Of a stretch of 64,000 bases of DNA, positions 12,326 through 23,639 are shown one piece after another. Where the stretch lies: NCBI RefSeq assembly GCF_009017415.1, contig NC_092409.1:5022001-5086000 (forward strand), read 5' to 3'. The stretch comes from Aspergillus flavus (taxonomy: Eukaryota > Ascomycota > Eurotiomycetes > Eurotiales > Aspergillaceae). Numbering within the stretch: position 1 is the first letter of the stretch; every line of letters starts with the position of its first letter. Both the position numbers and the translations under genes were made by a program. The notes beneath the pieces are model-generated. The model ran no database searches. It worked only from the letters and a program-made list of their open reading frames with translations, and was not told the origin of the DNA.

Positions 12326-15006
12326 TTAATTGACATCCGACGCAGTCGACGTCGGCGGCCCTTCAGCCGAGGTGGACGGATTCAACCTGGCCGCCTGTAG
12401 GGCCTCGGGCAGTTTGAGTGGCGCCGATGCTCTTGATTCCAGCTTCTCGAGCTTCTCGCCTTTCAACACCTTTTCCATCTCCTCTTTGGTCAATGTTTCG
12501 TATTCAATCAACGCCTTGGTCAGCAATTCCAGCTCATGGCGCTTTTCGGTCAGAATGTTCGTAGCGCGCATGCGGGCTTCCTCGACAAGGCGTCGAACTT
12601 CGCCTTCGATCTCCTGCTTAGTCTCAGAGGACAAGCTGTCATAGTTGGTGGAAAGATCAACATTTCCGAGTTTCTTGGAGTACCCAAACCGGGTTACCAG
12701 AGTGAAAGCCGTCTCTGTGGCTTGTTGGATATCCTACAGATGATTAGCAAATAGTCCCAAATAATGAAGAGTATGAGAAGCTTACCGCTGAGATGCCGCT
12801 AGTGACCTTGTCAGGCCCAAATATAAGCTCCTCTGCTGCCTTGCCGCCCATGGAAACGTCGATGTCAGACAAGTATTCGGTATAGTTCCTAGAAACCGTA
12901 TCCATCTCAGGCAAGAAATGAGTTACACCCAAAGCCATCCCGCGAGGGACGATGGTGATCTTGTAAAGTGGCGTCGACGAGGGCGAAAAGTAAGCAACCA
13001 AGGCGTGACCAGCCTCGTGGTACGCGGTAAGAAGTTTGTCCTTGTCTTGGATAACCCGGCTGCGAGCTTCTGCGCCCATCATGATTTTGTCCTTAGCCCA
13101 GTCAAAGTCTCTCGGGCCAACCTTTGCCTGCTTGTTCCTGCTTGCGAAGATGGCAGCCTGGTTAACGAGATTCTCCAGGTCAGCACCTGAAAAACCAGGG
13201 GTACCGCGCGCAATGACAGCAACATCAACATCCGTGCTGATTTGGACATCTTTCATGTGGTGTCTGAGGATATCCATACGGCCCCGCACATCAGGAAGAT
13301 CAACAACTACCCGTCGATCAAATCGACCGGGTCGAGTCAATGCCTTGTCGAGCAACTGAGGGTAGTTTGTTGCGGCGATGATGATCACTCCACTGGTCTG
13401 CGAGAATCCGTCAAGTTCCGTGAGAAGCTGGTTCAGTGTCTGTTTAACATAGGCCGCATCCCTTTCGTTCCTCTTCGCACCTATGGCATCCAGCTCATCA
13501 ATGAAGATGATAGCAGGTGCCTTGCTTCGTGCTTGAGTGAACAGTTCACGGACACGCTTGGCACCTACACCAACGTACACTTCGTCGAACTCAGAACCAG
13601 ACATGTAGAAGAAAGGCACACCAGCCTCTCCTGCTACGGCACGGGCCAGCAGCGTCTTTCCGGTACCAGGAGGGCCAACAAGAAGCACGCCCTTCGGCAA
13701 CTTGCCACCAAGAGAGGAAAATCGTTCTGGGTTCAGCAGGAATTCAACCAGCTCCTGAAGTTCTTCCTTAGCTTCGTCGCAGCCATGCACATCGGTGAAT
13801 CGGACGGTCTGTTGCTGAGGCTGAGCTTCGTTGTTCTGAGGACCTTTAATATTCTTCAGAACACCAGTAGTTTCCACAAGGATAGTGACCAAGACGAGAG
13901 ACATGTACGTGAAGAAGCCAAAATACAACAAGAACTTGACCCATCGGAATACGGCGCTGCCTAGCGACTCCTCCACAACGACATATAGTGGAGCCTCTTT
14001 GGCACCGGTGCCGTTTGCCTTGGTCGACATACCGGCATTGCCACCGTGGTTCTGAGCCGCAACAGCCTGTCCGATAGCTTGGAGTTGTTCAGAATTGAGA
14101 TTCGAGTTACCAACTTGGGCCGACGCCGCGGCCGACAAAGCAGCAGCATCGGTTCCACCAACACGTTGTAAGGCCTTGAAATAAATCGCTTCCGAAAGAG
14201 AATTGGTAGCAAAATGACCACTTTTATACCGTTCAACAACAATCGCTGGCATATTGGCCCGAAGAAGGGCCTGGTAGAAAGCATTTTGGGCGTTTGCACT
14301 ATTGGGGTTGCTGTTCGCAGTTTTCTCTTTCTGCGCCAATAAACCGTGGGATGGTCCTCCAAATATGAAACGCTGTTGCTGCAACCTTGAAAGCCCTATA
14401 ACACTAGGCGCGTGGCGAAGACGGTCCAAAGAAGTCAACGTAGAGTAGGAGCGAAATGACGACGAGTGGGGCTGACGGGAGACTAGAGACGGCGCAATCC
14501 AAAGTGTAGATTCTGAGAAGCCCACCGTATTAAAACGATTTACCGGAAGTGGAGGAAGGGGAGAGCGAGACTTACCTTTGGAGAAAGAACGTGACCAGAG
14601 ATGGTGCACGGGCTTGCTACGTATCCCCAGTCTCAAGGCTTCGGAGGGCACCGTGTCGAGAAACTCCGGCAGCGAAACATGACTTGATCCCTACAGTATC
14701 GTCAGTAAACTCCACTCATCATACATAACGCTAAATCAGCCCTAAATGGTATGCCGTGTGCCGCTGAAACTTACTTCCCCAGCCGTGCGTTGAGAGAGAC
14801 CCTGGGAGGCGGCGGGACCGGAGGTAGCAGGGCTGCGCTCGACGTTCTTCCAAGGCGCATTGAGAAGTTTTGACATCGAAGGCCAGATATCCGATGTCAC
14901 AGCCGAGATATTCTGGTTGGTAGTTAAATAGTTAGACAAAACGATACATACAAGCACGGAGGCAGATGGTGCTTACAGGCTTAGGAATCGGAAGTTGAAA
15001 GGCCAT
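12326..15006 (-). CDS. YME1: Mitochondrial i-AAA protease (FtsH/M41 family)
   Basis: Minus-strand exons 15006-14977, 14912-14775, 14690-12786 and 12733-12326 join to 826 residues. The product is a membrane-anchored, ATP-driven zinc metalloprotease that degrades misfolded and short-lived proteins on the intermembrane-space side of the inner membrane. After a long Ser/Ala/Asn-rich N-terminus comes one membrane span near residues 315-340 ([20 protein letters not shown]). Then follow Walker A GPPGTGKT (~397), Walker [10 protein letters not shown] (~449), the second-region-of-homology arginines in RPGRFDRR, and the zinc site HEAGH (~612) with its downstream acidic ligand region. A single span favours the i-AAA (Yme1) type over the two-span m-AAA type. 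The C-terminus is the usual charged helix. A 63-nt in-frame segment (14575-14513) with intron-like ends may be removed, giving 805 residues. Confidence 0.94.
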
Positions 15007-15785
15007 GGTAGACCGAAGGTGCGGCGCAGGGCCGCGGAGCAGGATCTACCCCTCGGAGATATATGTGAGAACAAACACTAGGTGAGACGAGATTATCTCT
15101 TAGTGAACGCAAATGCCATCACTGATCAGATCAGGAGCAGATGATGGCCAAGATAAAAGCGTCGGGTGGATGAACAACAACGATGATGGTACCTTCATCG
15201 GTGGATGCGGCGGCGAAATTCGCCCGGCGGAACATTGCCACTTCGACTCGAATGCTCGGCCGTAGGGGGAACCAGATCACGTGGATTTTATGTGCCTCAG
15301 GCAGAACTGGTCTTGTAAAGCAACTTTGGCAGCATATGGTGACCTAATATTAATAATGTCTATCCATTTTACTTAAAAATCACAAAACTTTGTCCTTTCG
15401 ATTCGAATCTTGTCGTGCTTGTTATTCAGTGGAATCCGTGTTACAGTATCGTAAAACCATGAAGGTCTGTTTGGCAGCAATCCATGGTTCAGATCGGTTC
15501 CTTCTGAACCACCGGACATCATAGACCGTCCTCGTCATCGCCAGCTACTTGAATGTTTATTTATTACCACAAAGACTGCAGTGTTGAGACATATAATTAA
15601 GACTCAACACTCCTGCTCTCAATGTTCCCGTCATTCCTAGGCTGGAATCTATTCACAGTTGGCGAGTTCGTCATCTACAGAAGCAAAGCACCGCCATTCG
15701 AGGTTTGAAGCTGGCCGGACACAGAACATTCATAAAGCTACCATTCTTTGATTAATGGCCATTTTCCGGCTGAATCCCTACAGCT
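15007..15785. promoter_or_regulatory. Divergent intergenic region between YME1 and the OB-fold-like gene
   Basis: About 780 bp separating two outward-facing starts; it must contain both promoters. No further gene, repeat or RNA is recognised in it. Confidence 0.45.
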
Positions 15786-16877
15786 ATGTCTAGAAAGCTC
15801 ATTTTTCTCATGGGAGCCCCCACGATACGAAGCCTCCAGTGGAACGAAGATGAGCTTCTCACGGCACCTATCTCTCCATTTCATAGTTCGGATACTCACA
15901 ATGGAGACGAATTGCCTTTCACAGATCCTGGATCTGTAAAATGGAGGCTGTTACAGGATGGGAGATCTTTGGAGGCACTTGGCGAAAACCTGGAATTGGG
16001 TAAAGATAGAGGCGCCCGCTTCCTCACGACTCAAGATCTTGTAACGCCTAGCGGCTTATTAACTACCTCAGAAGATTCAACTCTGACTCAGTTTTACGAC
16101 CATTCTTTCACCGTTCATGAGACGTTTGAGATTACTGCCCCGGGCATCCACCTCGGGGATTCCATGAAAGAAAGTGACATATGGCCCGACAGCACAGGGA
16201 CTTCTATCGCAACAGAAGAATCCCTTGTGTTGGAGTTGCCCATCCAAGGAGGTATTACAGATCTTCAAAACGTTCCAAGCGCTGCGTACCTGACATCCAT
16301 CGTACCACAAACTATGACGGCGAATCTCATCGTCGGAATTGTTACAATTCGACCACCGCGTCGCATTGTGACGCGGCGATGGAAGAACGAACTAGACCTT
16401 GTCGAAATGGTAGTGGGGGATGACACAAGAAGCGGATTCGGAGTTACGTTTTGGCTTCCCCCCATGGAACAAAGCATCGCCCCAGGTCATCATGACGAGA
16501 GTCATGAGCTTCGCCAAACGCTGGAGACTTTGCGGCCACGAGACATTGTTTTGTTGCGCATGGTAGGATTAAGCACCTTCCGGGAACGGGTTTACGGGCA
16601 GAGTCTCAGGAAAGGGACCACCAAAGTTGATCTACTCCATCGACAGCGGGTCGACGTAACAGACGCAGGTGGTATGTACAGTGCAAGGAGTCTCATTAAC
16701 CATGATACGACAACCAAGAACGATGAACTACTGCGGGTGAAAGCGAGAAAGGTGCGCGAGTGGATCAGACGTTTCGTGAGCACCACGACGGAATCAGCAG
16801 GCGGTGACGCAAGGAAGCCCACGAAACGTGGACCGACTTTACCTCCAGATACGCAAGAGGATTCGTCGAGTTTATAA
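15786..16877 (+). CDS. Putative OB-fold nucleic-acid-binding protein
   Basis: A single open frame of 363 codons without introns, unlike most neighbours. The middle part (about residues 175-300) has alternating short strands and conserved-looking turns: IVGIVTIRPPRRIVTRRW, DLVEMVVGDDTRSGFGVTFW, LRPRDIVLLRMVGLSTFRE, RVYGQSLRKGTTKVDLLHR. This pattern of five strands with the alternation 'regulated activity, technical statement, GQS' resembles OB-fold single-stranded nucleic-acid-binding domains of fungal proteins of unknown role. The N-terminal ~170 residues are acidic and low in predicted structure; the C-terminus is basic (KARKVREWIRRF), which would suit nucleic-acid contact. Function is inference only; a structure prediction or profile search against OB folds (RPA, Shieldin-like, MEIOB) would decide. 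Being a real gene is well supported by length and composition. Confidence 0.75.
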   Translation: MSRKLIFLMGAPTIRSLQWNEDELLTAPISPFHSSDTHNGDELPFTDPGSVKWRLLQDGRSLEALGENLELGKDRGARFLTTQDLVTPSGLLTTSEDSTLTQFYDHSFTVHETFEITAPGIHLGDSMKESDIWPDSTGTSIATEESLVLELPIQGGITDLQNVPSAAYLTSIVPQTMTANLIVGIVTIRPPRRIVTRRWKNELDLVEMVVGDDTRSGFGVTFWLPPMEQSIAPGHHDESHELRQTLETLRPRDIVLLRMVGLSTFRERVYGQSLRKGTTKVDLLHRQRVDVTDAGGMYSARSLINHDTTTKNDELLRVKARKVREWIRRFVSTTTESAGGDARKPTKRGPTLPPDTQEDSSSL

Positions 16878-17898
16878 TTAGAACAACTCTGTAGGAGGAG
16901 GTATTTGACATACCTGAAGGTAAGGTTACAGAAAGGTCACCAGAAGCGCATTCTTAACCTTGATTCTTGACAACTGATCAGGAGATACAGGGACGGGATG
17001 CCGACTCCGAATACCCCGTGGTACATACTACTTACTTTTCGCAGTAGTACCTATCACAAAGTTGAGTGCAACGCTAAGGAGACCATAGTCGTGTAGGGGG
17101 TAAGATTGCAGGACGTTAATAAAGTTTATCCGCATATGCATCCATCCACAGTATAAGCATCATGCTCTACATAAAAAAGAAAGTACATGCTGTAAGGAAA
17201 CCGGGGGGACCCATTACAGTCAATTGGAACTCATTCGTGTATTATAATTTTGAATGCCTCCTTTTTTTTTGATTATGTTGGGTAAGAACTTTGCTCCTTA
17301 CAGGATGTTCCTTTAAATTTAGGGGGCGTAATGTACTAATGGCCCCACGAAGCACCTGATCCGACTTCCCAAAACAGATCTAGGCCCCGAGGCTGTACCG
17401 GCAATACTGTACAATTATTCGTCGGGGATGGTGCATTGTGGCGCTGGCTGCAAACGTGCAATGGCGGACCTCTATTCTTGGTGGTACCTGATACCTTACC
17501 ATACCATCTCCGGCACCCCCTAAACCATGTGCATCTAATACAGGTACATCTCCCATACATACATGCTGGGCCTCCAACCGCCAGGTGTTCACTGCTTGTT
17601 ATAATTGATCTTTATTTTCCTCTCCTCCTCCTCCTTTTCCTTTCTTCTTCTGGTTGACATCGTTCGATCTGTCAACGGCCGTTCCCTCGACCGATTGATC
17701 TCAGTCCCCATATTCACTTTACACTGTCATCGTTATCTCCCTCGTGCGGGCTTTAGAATTCTTTATTCCCCCACTTCCTTTCGCTTTACCCCCCCTTATC
17801 CCTCGGTCACTCGTTCAAAACAACCATCGCCGCCGGTTCCTACAATATACCACCATATTAACACTTCTCTCTCTTAACTTCCGTCCCACTATATAATC
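16878..17898. promoter_or_regulatory. Upstream region of the GDP-mannose pyrophosphorylase gene
   Basis: About 1 kb between the OB-fold-like gene and the next start on the same strand. The last 300 nt are C/T-rich, like the other leaders here. No gene or RNA is seen. Confidence 0.45.
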
Positions 17899-19242
17899 AT
17901 GAAGGGTATGTGCTCCTCTCCGTACAGTATCCACTCCTCTTTGCTAACTTGATTTGATTGCAGCTCTCATTCTTGTCGGAGGGTTTGGTACCCGTCTCCG
18001 TCCGTTGGTGAGCATCTCCCCCGCCGACGATCGTGACGTTGAACATACTGGCTCCCTACGATCCCATACTGACAGATATGGTCGCTCAACTAGACATTGA
18101 CCCTTCCCAAACCCCTGGTGGAATTTGGGAACCGTCCCATGATTTTGCACCAAGTCGAGAGCTTGGCTGCTGCTGGTGTCACGGATATTGTCCTGGCTGT
18201 TAACTACCGCCCAGATGTCATGGTTTCGGCCCTCAAGAAGGTTCGTCCGCTGAAAAATTGTCAGCCCTCATGCTCATGCTTACCGCAACTAGTATGAGGA
18301 ACAATACAATGTGAAAATCGAGTTCTCCGTCGAGTCCGAACCCCTGGGCACTGCCGGTCCCCTGAAGTTAGCGGAAAAGATTTTGGGCAAGGACGACTCT
18401 CCATTCTTCGTTCTAAACTCCGATGTCATCTGCGACTACCCCTTCAAGGAGCTGGCTGAGTTCCATAAGAAGCATGGCGATGAAGGTACCATTGTTGTTA
18501 CTAAGGTCGACGAGCCCTCCAAGTATGGCGTCGTTGTTCACAAGCCCAATCACCCCTCGCGCATCGACCGCTTTGTCGAAAAGCCTGTTGAATTCGTTGG
18601 AAACCGCATCAACGCCGGTATCTACATCATGAACCCTAGTGTGCTGAATCGCATTGAGCTGCGCCCGACATCCATTGAGCAGGAGACATTCCCGGCTATC
18701 TGCAAGGACGGACAGCTCCACTCCTTTGACCTGGAGGGTTTCTGGATGGACGTTGGTCAACCTAAGGACTTCCTCAGCGGCACCTGTCTATACCTCACTT
18801 CTCTCGCCAAGCGCAATTCGAAGCTGCTCGCACCCAACTCCGAACCCTACGTGTACGGTGGCAATGTTATGGTTGACCCCTCCGCCAAGATTGGCAAGAA
18901 TTGCCGCATTGGTCCCAATGTAGTCATTGGTCCCAACGTTGTGGTCGGTGATGGAGTTCGTCTGCAGCGTTGTGTGCTTCTAGAGAACAGCAAGGTCAAA
19001 GACCATGCCTGGGTTAAGTCAACCATTGTCGGATGGAATAGCTCCGTAGGCAGGTGGGCTCGTTTGGAGAATGTTACCGTGCTGGGTGACGACGTTACTA
19101 TCGCAGACGAAGTCTATGTTAATGGTGGATCCATCCTTCCTCATAAGAGCATCAAGCAGAACGTTGATGGTACGTGGTCACTTCGCTTTTCTAACGCGTA
19201 TCGATTCTAACTTTTCTACTAGTTCCCGCCATTATTATGTAA
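17899..19242 (+). CDS. mpg1: Mannose-1-phosphate guanylyltransferase (GDP-mannose pyrophosphorylase)
   Basis: Five exons, 17899-17905, 17964-18007, 18094-18240, 18293-19169 and 19223-19242, join to 364 residues, exactly the family length. The first exon has only seven bases and the last adds VPAIIM and the stop, so simple frame reading misses both ends. The enzyme makes GDP-mannose from mannose 1-phosphate and GTP, the donor for N-glycans, O-mannosylation, GPI anchors and wall mannans. The nucleotide-binding signature [20 protein letters not shown] opens the protein. [11 protein letters not shown], the catalytic [29 protein letters not shown] and the C-terminal left-handed beta-helix hexapeptides ([20 protein letters not shown]) follow. 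The closing ...[19 protein letters not shown] is the conserved fungal terminus. In fungi this gene is generally essential. Confidence 0.97.
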
Positions 19243-19975
19243 AACCCCTCTTCTCATGTCGACATGTCTTCAAATACTTTGCTTCCAGTCGCCTGCACCT
19301 CGAAACCGTCCGATGCAAAGGACCGAAGTCGGTTTCTTTTACTTAAATTGATTTCAAGCAGGCCTGAGCCTGCCAGGCTTCCTTGGTCAAGGTCTTGACC
19401 AATTTTTGGAATACACGACGGTCCTGACACCTTTCTATTTACCTTCCCCCTTCTTGCATAAATCTTTTATTCCATTTCCTTATCTTGCTCCACCGTACGC
19501 AACTGCTGAATGCCTTGATGGCGATAGCGCTGCCCTCTACAGAATTTTAGTAATCATGCTTCTTATGTTTCTTCACTATACGTGTTGCTGCCGACCCGTT
19601 GACTGCCTTGCGCCGAATCTTTTCATTTATGTTCTATCTTGTTTGACATTGCTCTGAGACCATTCAATTTTGTGTTTCTTCATTTCAGCCCTGCGAACAC
19701 GTTCGTGCTTTCTTCGTTGCACCGTGTCTGCTTCCTCGGGGGATGATGGGCAATTGGGCTAATACTTTATCGGATTCTAATGATGTATGTGGACACGGGG
19801 TTAAGGAATGTAAATATGGGAGGCAGAATCAGGAAAAAAAGAATACAATGCAGTTGTGCATTTTCAAAGAAAGGACTAGCGTACGGCCTGCGCCTTGTAT
19901 TAATATCACACATGCAAAGACTGACATGGTATCTATCGTATAATATAGAATCCGAGCTGAGACCTATATGCGACC
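19243..19975. other. Convergent intergenic region between mpg1 and erg27
   Basis: About 730 bp between two 3' ends. T-rich stretches fit 3' UTR and polyadenylation sequence for both genes. Nothing else is recognised. Confidence 0.45.
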
Positions 19976-21428
19976 TTAGAATCCCAGACCAAAATCATCA
20001 GGGCTTACTTCATCCAGATCAAGAATTTTATCCCACTCGATTCTCAACTCCTCCATTTTCTGCCAGCACTTTCTCCCCAGCTCTTCGAAGTTCTCCTTGT
20101 CTTCCGCCGTAAGGTCCACCGCGCCTCTTTTGCGCCGACGCAACCGATCCTCATCCACAATAGCGGGGCCAACAACACCACCATACCCCCACCCGTCAGT
20201 TTCCGTAGATGCCGGAGTATCCTTGCCGACCCAGTTGGTAGAGGAACCCCATTTGGCTCTACCCCCACCATTCTGCCGATACAGCGATTCGGCCGTATCC
20301 AACACAGACTGAGCGGACAACGCCAGCCACACAGGAGCACAAGCACCCAGATAAGTCGACACCGTATGCCAGGGAGACCCAAGCAACCGGGCAAAAAGGC
20401 AGATGGCAAGCATTGAGTAAAAGAGCGGCCAGGAGAGCGGGATGATACCCGTGCCACAGATTCCGGGGTGAGAGAGGTACATATTCGGAGCTAAGTTATC
20501 GTCATTGGTGATTCTAGGTCTTCCGAATCCACTATTATAGGTTCTGTTATCGTCGACGGAGTAGAAACTCTTCACGAAGGGCTTGGTACTGGGGAGATCG
20601 GCCGTTAGCGCTAAGACGTCGGTCAACGCCTTGGAGGATTCGTAGGGCGCCGTGGTCCGGAGACCCTGGATATCGTCGACGTCGAACATCTTCACCGTGG
20701 CTTCCAAGCTTGAGACCCAGATGACGCGGCCGGGGCCATTGGGCTGTCCTGACCGTCGCAGCAGGGGCATAACATTGTGCGCTAGCATGTAGTGGCCGAA
20801 GACGTTTGCGCAGAAGACGGAGCCTAGGCGGGGCTCTTGGGCTGCTAGCGTTGTGGTCTGGTAGTCTGTTACCATGCCGGCGGGGGCGATCTTGTACGAG
20901 GGCCAGGAGACTTCGTGGACGAGGTCGGTGAGGACGCCCCAGATGGCTCGCGGCCAGTTCAGGGTTGACCAGCCGCCAATGCCGGCGTTGAGCATGATGG
21001 CGTCGAGTTTGGGGTATTCATCGTTCAGGCGGCGGGAGAGGGCGCGGACGGAGACGAGGTTGTTTAGGTCTACGCTCTCTGGGACGAAGGTTACCCGTCT
21101 GGTGGGGGAGTGTGTTGCGGAGGTTTTGCGGAGATGGTCCTGGAGGCGTTGGAGGGTGTCGTTTCCTTTCTTGGGACTTCGGGTGGTGAAAATGACGGTT
21201 AAGGATTGGTTTGTGCGCTGAGGAGAGTTGAGGAATTCATCGACTAGACGGCAGCATATCGAGAATCCGAGACCACTGTAGACCGAGTTAGGGAGCTGAA
21301 CGTGATATAGGGGTTGATTGATGCGGGAGTTTGGGAATTGTGGATAGAGGGGCGCAATACCTGTTTGCACCAGTGACGAGAATATAGGCCTTGTCCTGGA
21401 GATCCTCGTCGGTTCCGTAATTGAACAT
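19976..21428 (-). CDS. erg27: 3-ketosteroid reductase (C-3 sterol dehydrogenase step)
   Basis: Two minus-strand exons, 21428-21361 and 21275-19976, join at a split Ser codon to 455 residues beginning MFNYGTDEDLQDKAYILVTG. It is a short-chain dehydrogenase that reduces the 3-keto group during C-4 demethylation of sterols, in the ER complex with Erg25, Erg26 and Erg28. The Rossmann cofactor motif TGANSGLG lies at about residues 19-26 and only appears after splicing. LNAGIGGW, the catalytic Ser in WVSSLE and the YESSK (YxxxK) site follow. Hydrophobic segments near residues 300-350 (IIPLSWPLFYSMLAICLFAR) suit ER attachment. A charged C-terminal tail completes the usual fungal Erg27 length. The upstream part of the open frame before 21275 is intron. 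Confidence 0.93.
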
Positions 21429-21962
21429 GATGGGCCAATTGATTGGTTTGACGTCCGTCGAGAGGAAGATTGATGAAGGATGGAAACTAATTGAGATTCA
21501 CGGGGATGTGTTCCTGTGCGCTAGGCCTGACGGGGAATAGTTTCCTAACCTTATGTGTGCCTGGATTCATTGGCTAATCCATTTTCGGTTGGCAATCAAG
21601 AGTCGATTCTTTTATAAGATCCCAATATAAAACCGAGTCTCTATCGAGAGTGACTCTCGAGTTTCGTCTGGTATGAGACACACCTTATTCTAGTTGGTCT
21701 ACTATACCGATAAAACCTAAACTAAACTTCTCAGTCGCTTTTGATAGAGCGGAATACAAAACTCCTTACAGCTAGCTGAATCTATATAGATCAACTTTCC
21801 TGCTGGACCATTCCATAACGTGTAGCAAGTTAACTATTCAAGTAGAAAGTACAGGAAAATAATACCGAATACATCGAAGCTATATACAGTTGAATCAAAG
21901 GAAAGATATCATCACCACCCCATCGCCACATGATGCGTCAATGCTCAAATTAATAACCCCAA
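21429..21962. promoter_or_regulatory. erg27 upstream region and esterase 3' flank
   Basis: About 530 bp lying 5' of erg27 and 3' of the esterase gene, both on the minus strand. It should hold the erg27 promoter. No motif can be called with confidence. Confidence 0.4.
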
Positions 21963-22934
21963 TTAGGAGTTTTCAAGCACTTTTTTGAGCCAAGTCAGAC
22001 GAACAGCCCCCGCCTGCAGACTAATAGGCGCATCTGGCACAAACGCATCGAAGCCATGCCAGCAACCAGGCCATACGTGCAACTCAGTGGATACACCAGA
22101 TTTCCACAAGTTCGCAGCATAAGACACATCTTCATCACGGAATGCGTCCGCCTCACCAACGTCAATAAATGTGGGTGGCAAGCTGTGGAGATTCGTAGCG
22201 CGCGAGGGAACGGTATATATGTCAGCATGCTCGTGATTCTCGCCAAGTGCGTATCTCAAGGCATCGAAAGTGTTCGACCCGGTCCACGGAGCAAGGTCAC
22301 CAAATTGCTGTACAGAATGCCCCTGATTACTATCGTCGAGTAATGGATACATCAGTACTTGAGCGCAGATTTTAGGTCCTGATCGGTCGCGGGCAAGTAT
22401 CGTAACCCCGGCGGCGAGATTCCCGCCTGCCGAGCCACCACATACAACTAATTTGTGCGGGTTGAATCCGAGTTCTGTCGAGTGATTGTTCATCCACTGG
22501 AGTGCTGCATAACTGTCCTCTAGCGCTGCGGGCTGGGGATGCTCAGGAGCGAGGCGGTATTCGGCAGTTACAAGGATAGCACTAAGGGGCTCGACCCAAT
22601 CCAACATGCCAATGACTCCCACAAAGCGATTCCCACTGACCAGCCCACCGCCATGCAAGCACAGAACTCCCGGTCTGTCTTCTATTCGCCGAGTCTGGTT
22701 CTTTGGACGAAAAATCGTGGCCCTCATCGGTCCGGCTGGCCCTGGGATGTCTCGTTCTTCGTAAGAGAGCATATCCTCTCTGCCTCGGATCGCATCCTCC
22801 AGCGAGAAGGACGATCCTAAAAATTGACGGTAAGATTCGAGCTCTTCCTTGGTGCTCATCCCAATCTTGGGGAGGGCCTGATGCACGTGAGCAAGCTCTG
22901 GATTGAGCGCAGGTCGCGGAATTTGAGAAGACAT
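21963..22934 (-). CDS. Alpha/beta hydrolase, hormone-sensitive-lipase-like esterase
   Basis: An intronless minus-strand frame giving 323 residues from MSSQIPRPALNPELAHVHQA; an upstream in-frame ATG at 22976 would add 14 residues (MQHKDFLYLHTNPK) but looks less natural. The oxyanion-hole motif HGGG (in VLCLHGGGLVSGN, ~105), the nucleophile elbow GGSAGG (~185), an Asp in DVGEADAFRDED (~265) and the His of CWHGFD (~295) form the catalytic set of the HSL/arylacetamide-deacetylase family (alpha/beta hydrolase fold-3). Likely a cytosolic carboxylic ester hydrolase with unknown substrate; no signal peptide is seen. It lies at the edge of a long gene-poor region, and no biosynthetic partner genes are next to it. 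Confidence 0.9.
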   Translation of the reverse strand: MSSQIPRPALNPELAHVHQALPKIGMSTKEELESYRQFLGSSFSLEDAIRGREDMLSYEERDIPGPAGPMRATIFRPKNQTRRIEDRPGVLCLHGGGLVSGNRFVGVIGMLDWVEPLSAILVTAEYRLAPEHPQPAALEDSYAALQWMNNHSTELGFNPHKLVVCGGSAGGNLAAGVTILARDRSGPKICAQVLMYPLLDDSNQGHSVQQFGDLAPWTGSNTFDALRYALGENHEHADIYTVPSRATNLHSLPPTFIDVGEADAFRDEDVSYAANLWKSGVSTELHVWPGCWHGFDAFVPDAPISLQAGAVRLTWLKKVLENS

Positions 22935-23639
22935 CTTTGGATTGGTGTGTAGATACAAGAAGTCTTTATGCTGCAAGATGGAAGGAGCTTAATTGAACTG
23001 GGAATCGAATAGTAATGGTTGTTTTGGTGATGCATACGATGTGGTGACTTGAAGCTCCGTCCGTGTATTCCATCCTCCCCCAGGCTTTATGTCGGAACAA
23101 TCCATGGTGACTGATTCAACAGAGATTCCATAGATACTCCGCAGCCCGATAATGTATACGCGTAGTTCGTCAGATAGGAGTTGACTGTAGGAAAAAGTCT
23201 CCGTGGCTAGTACATTTTGGGTAATGCCACATAAGCAGGCACAATCAACCCGACTCGGAGATTTTCGCATATTCTATTGTAATCTCTCCGCTCCTAATCA
23301 TTGCAAGGCGCTCACATTTAGAGTCAGAATTAATGGGTGAAGTCAACAATGAGAATGTATGGTGATATCGGCTTACTAATTACGACTTGACATCAATTCT
23401 TTTGCCTTAGTTGGCGGTTTTATCTGTTCGCGTTATAGGGGCAATCTCAGGACATGTAGATTCACGCCGCGGTGTTGTAGTCGCGCTGTCAGGCAACGGG
23501 CTGCGACGAATTAGTCGTTAAAAAATCCGATAAGCTGTCTTGAGGAAGGGGCGATAAGTGGAGTAGATGCTGTGCATTTGAAACATCTATGTAAAATCGC
23601 GTGGGCTTTCGTCAAGCTCGAAACTCATACCAAGGTATT

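Noticed and set aside
13242..13964. Plus-strand 240-codon frame antisense to YME1
   Set aside because: Antisense shadow of the AAA domain, which is unmistakable on the minus strand.
15395..15420. GATTCGAATC resembling a tRNA B box
   Set aside because: No A box at suitable spacing and no cloverleaf can be formed around it.
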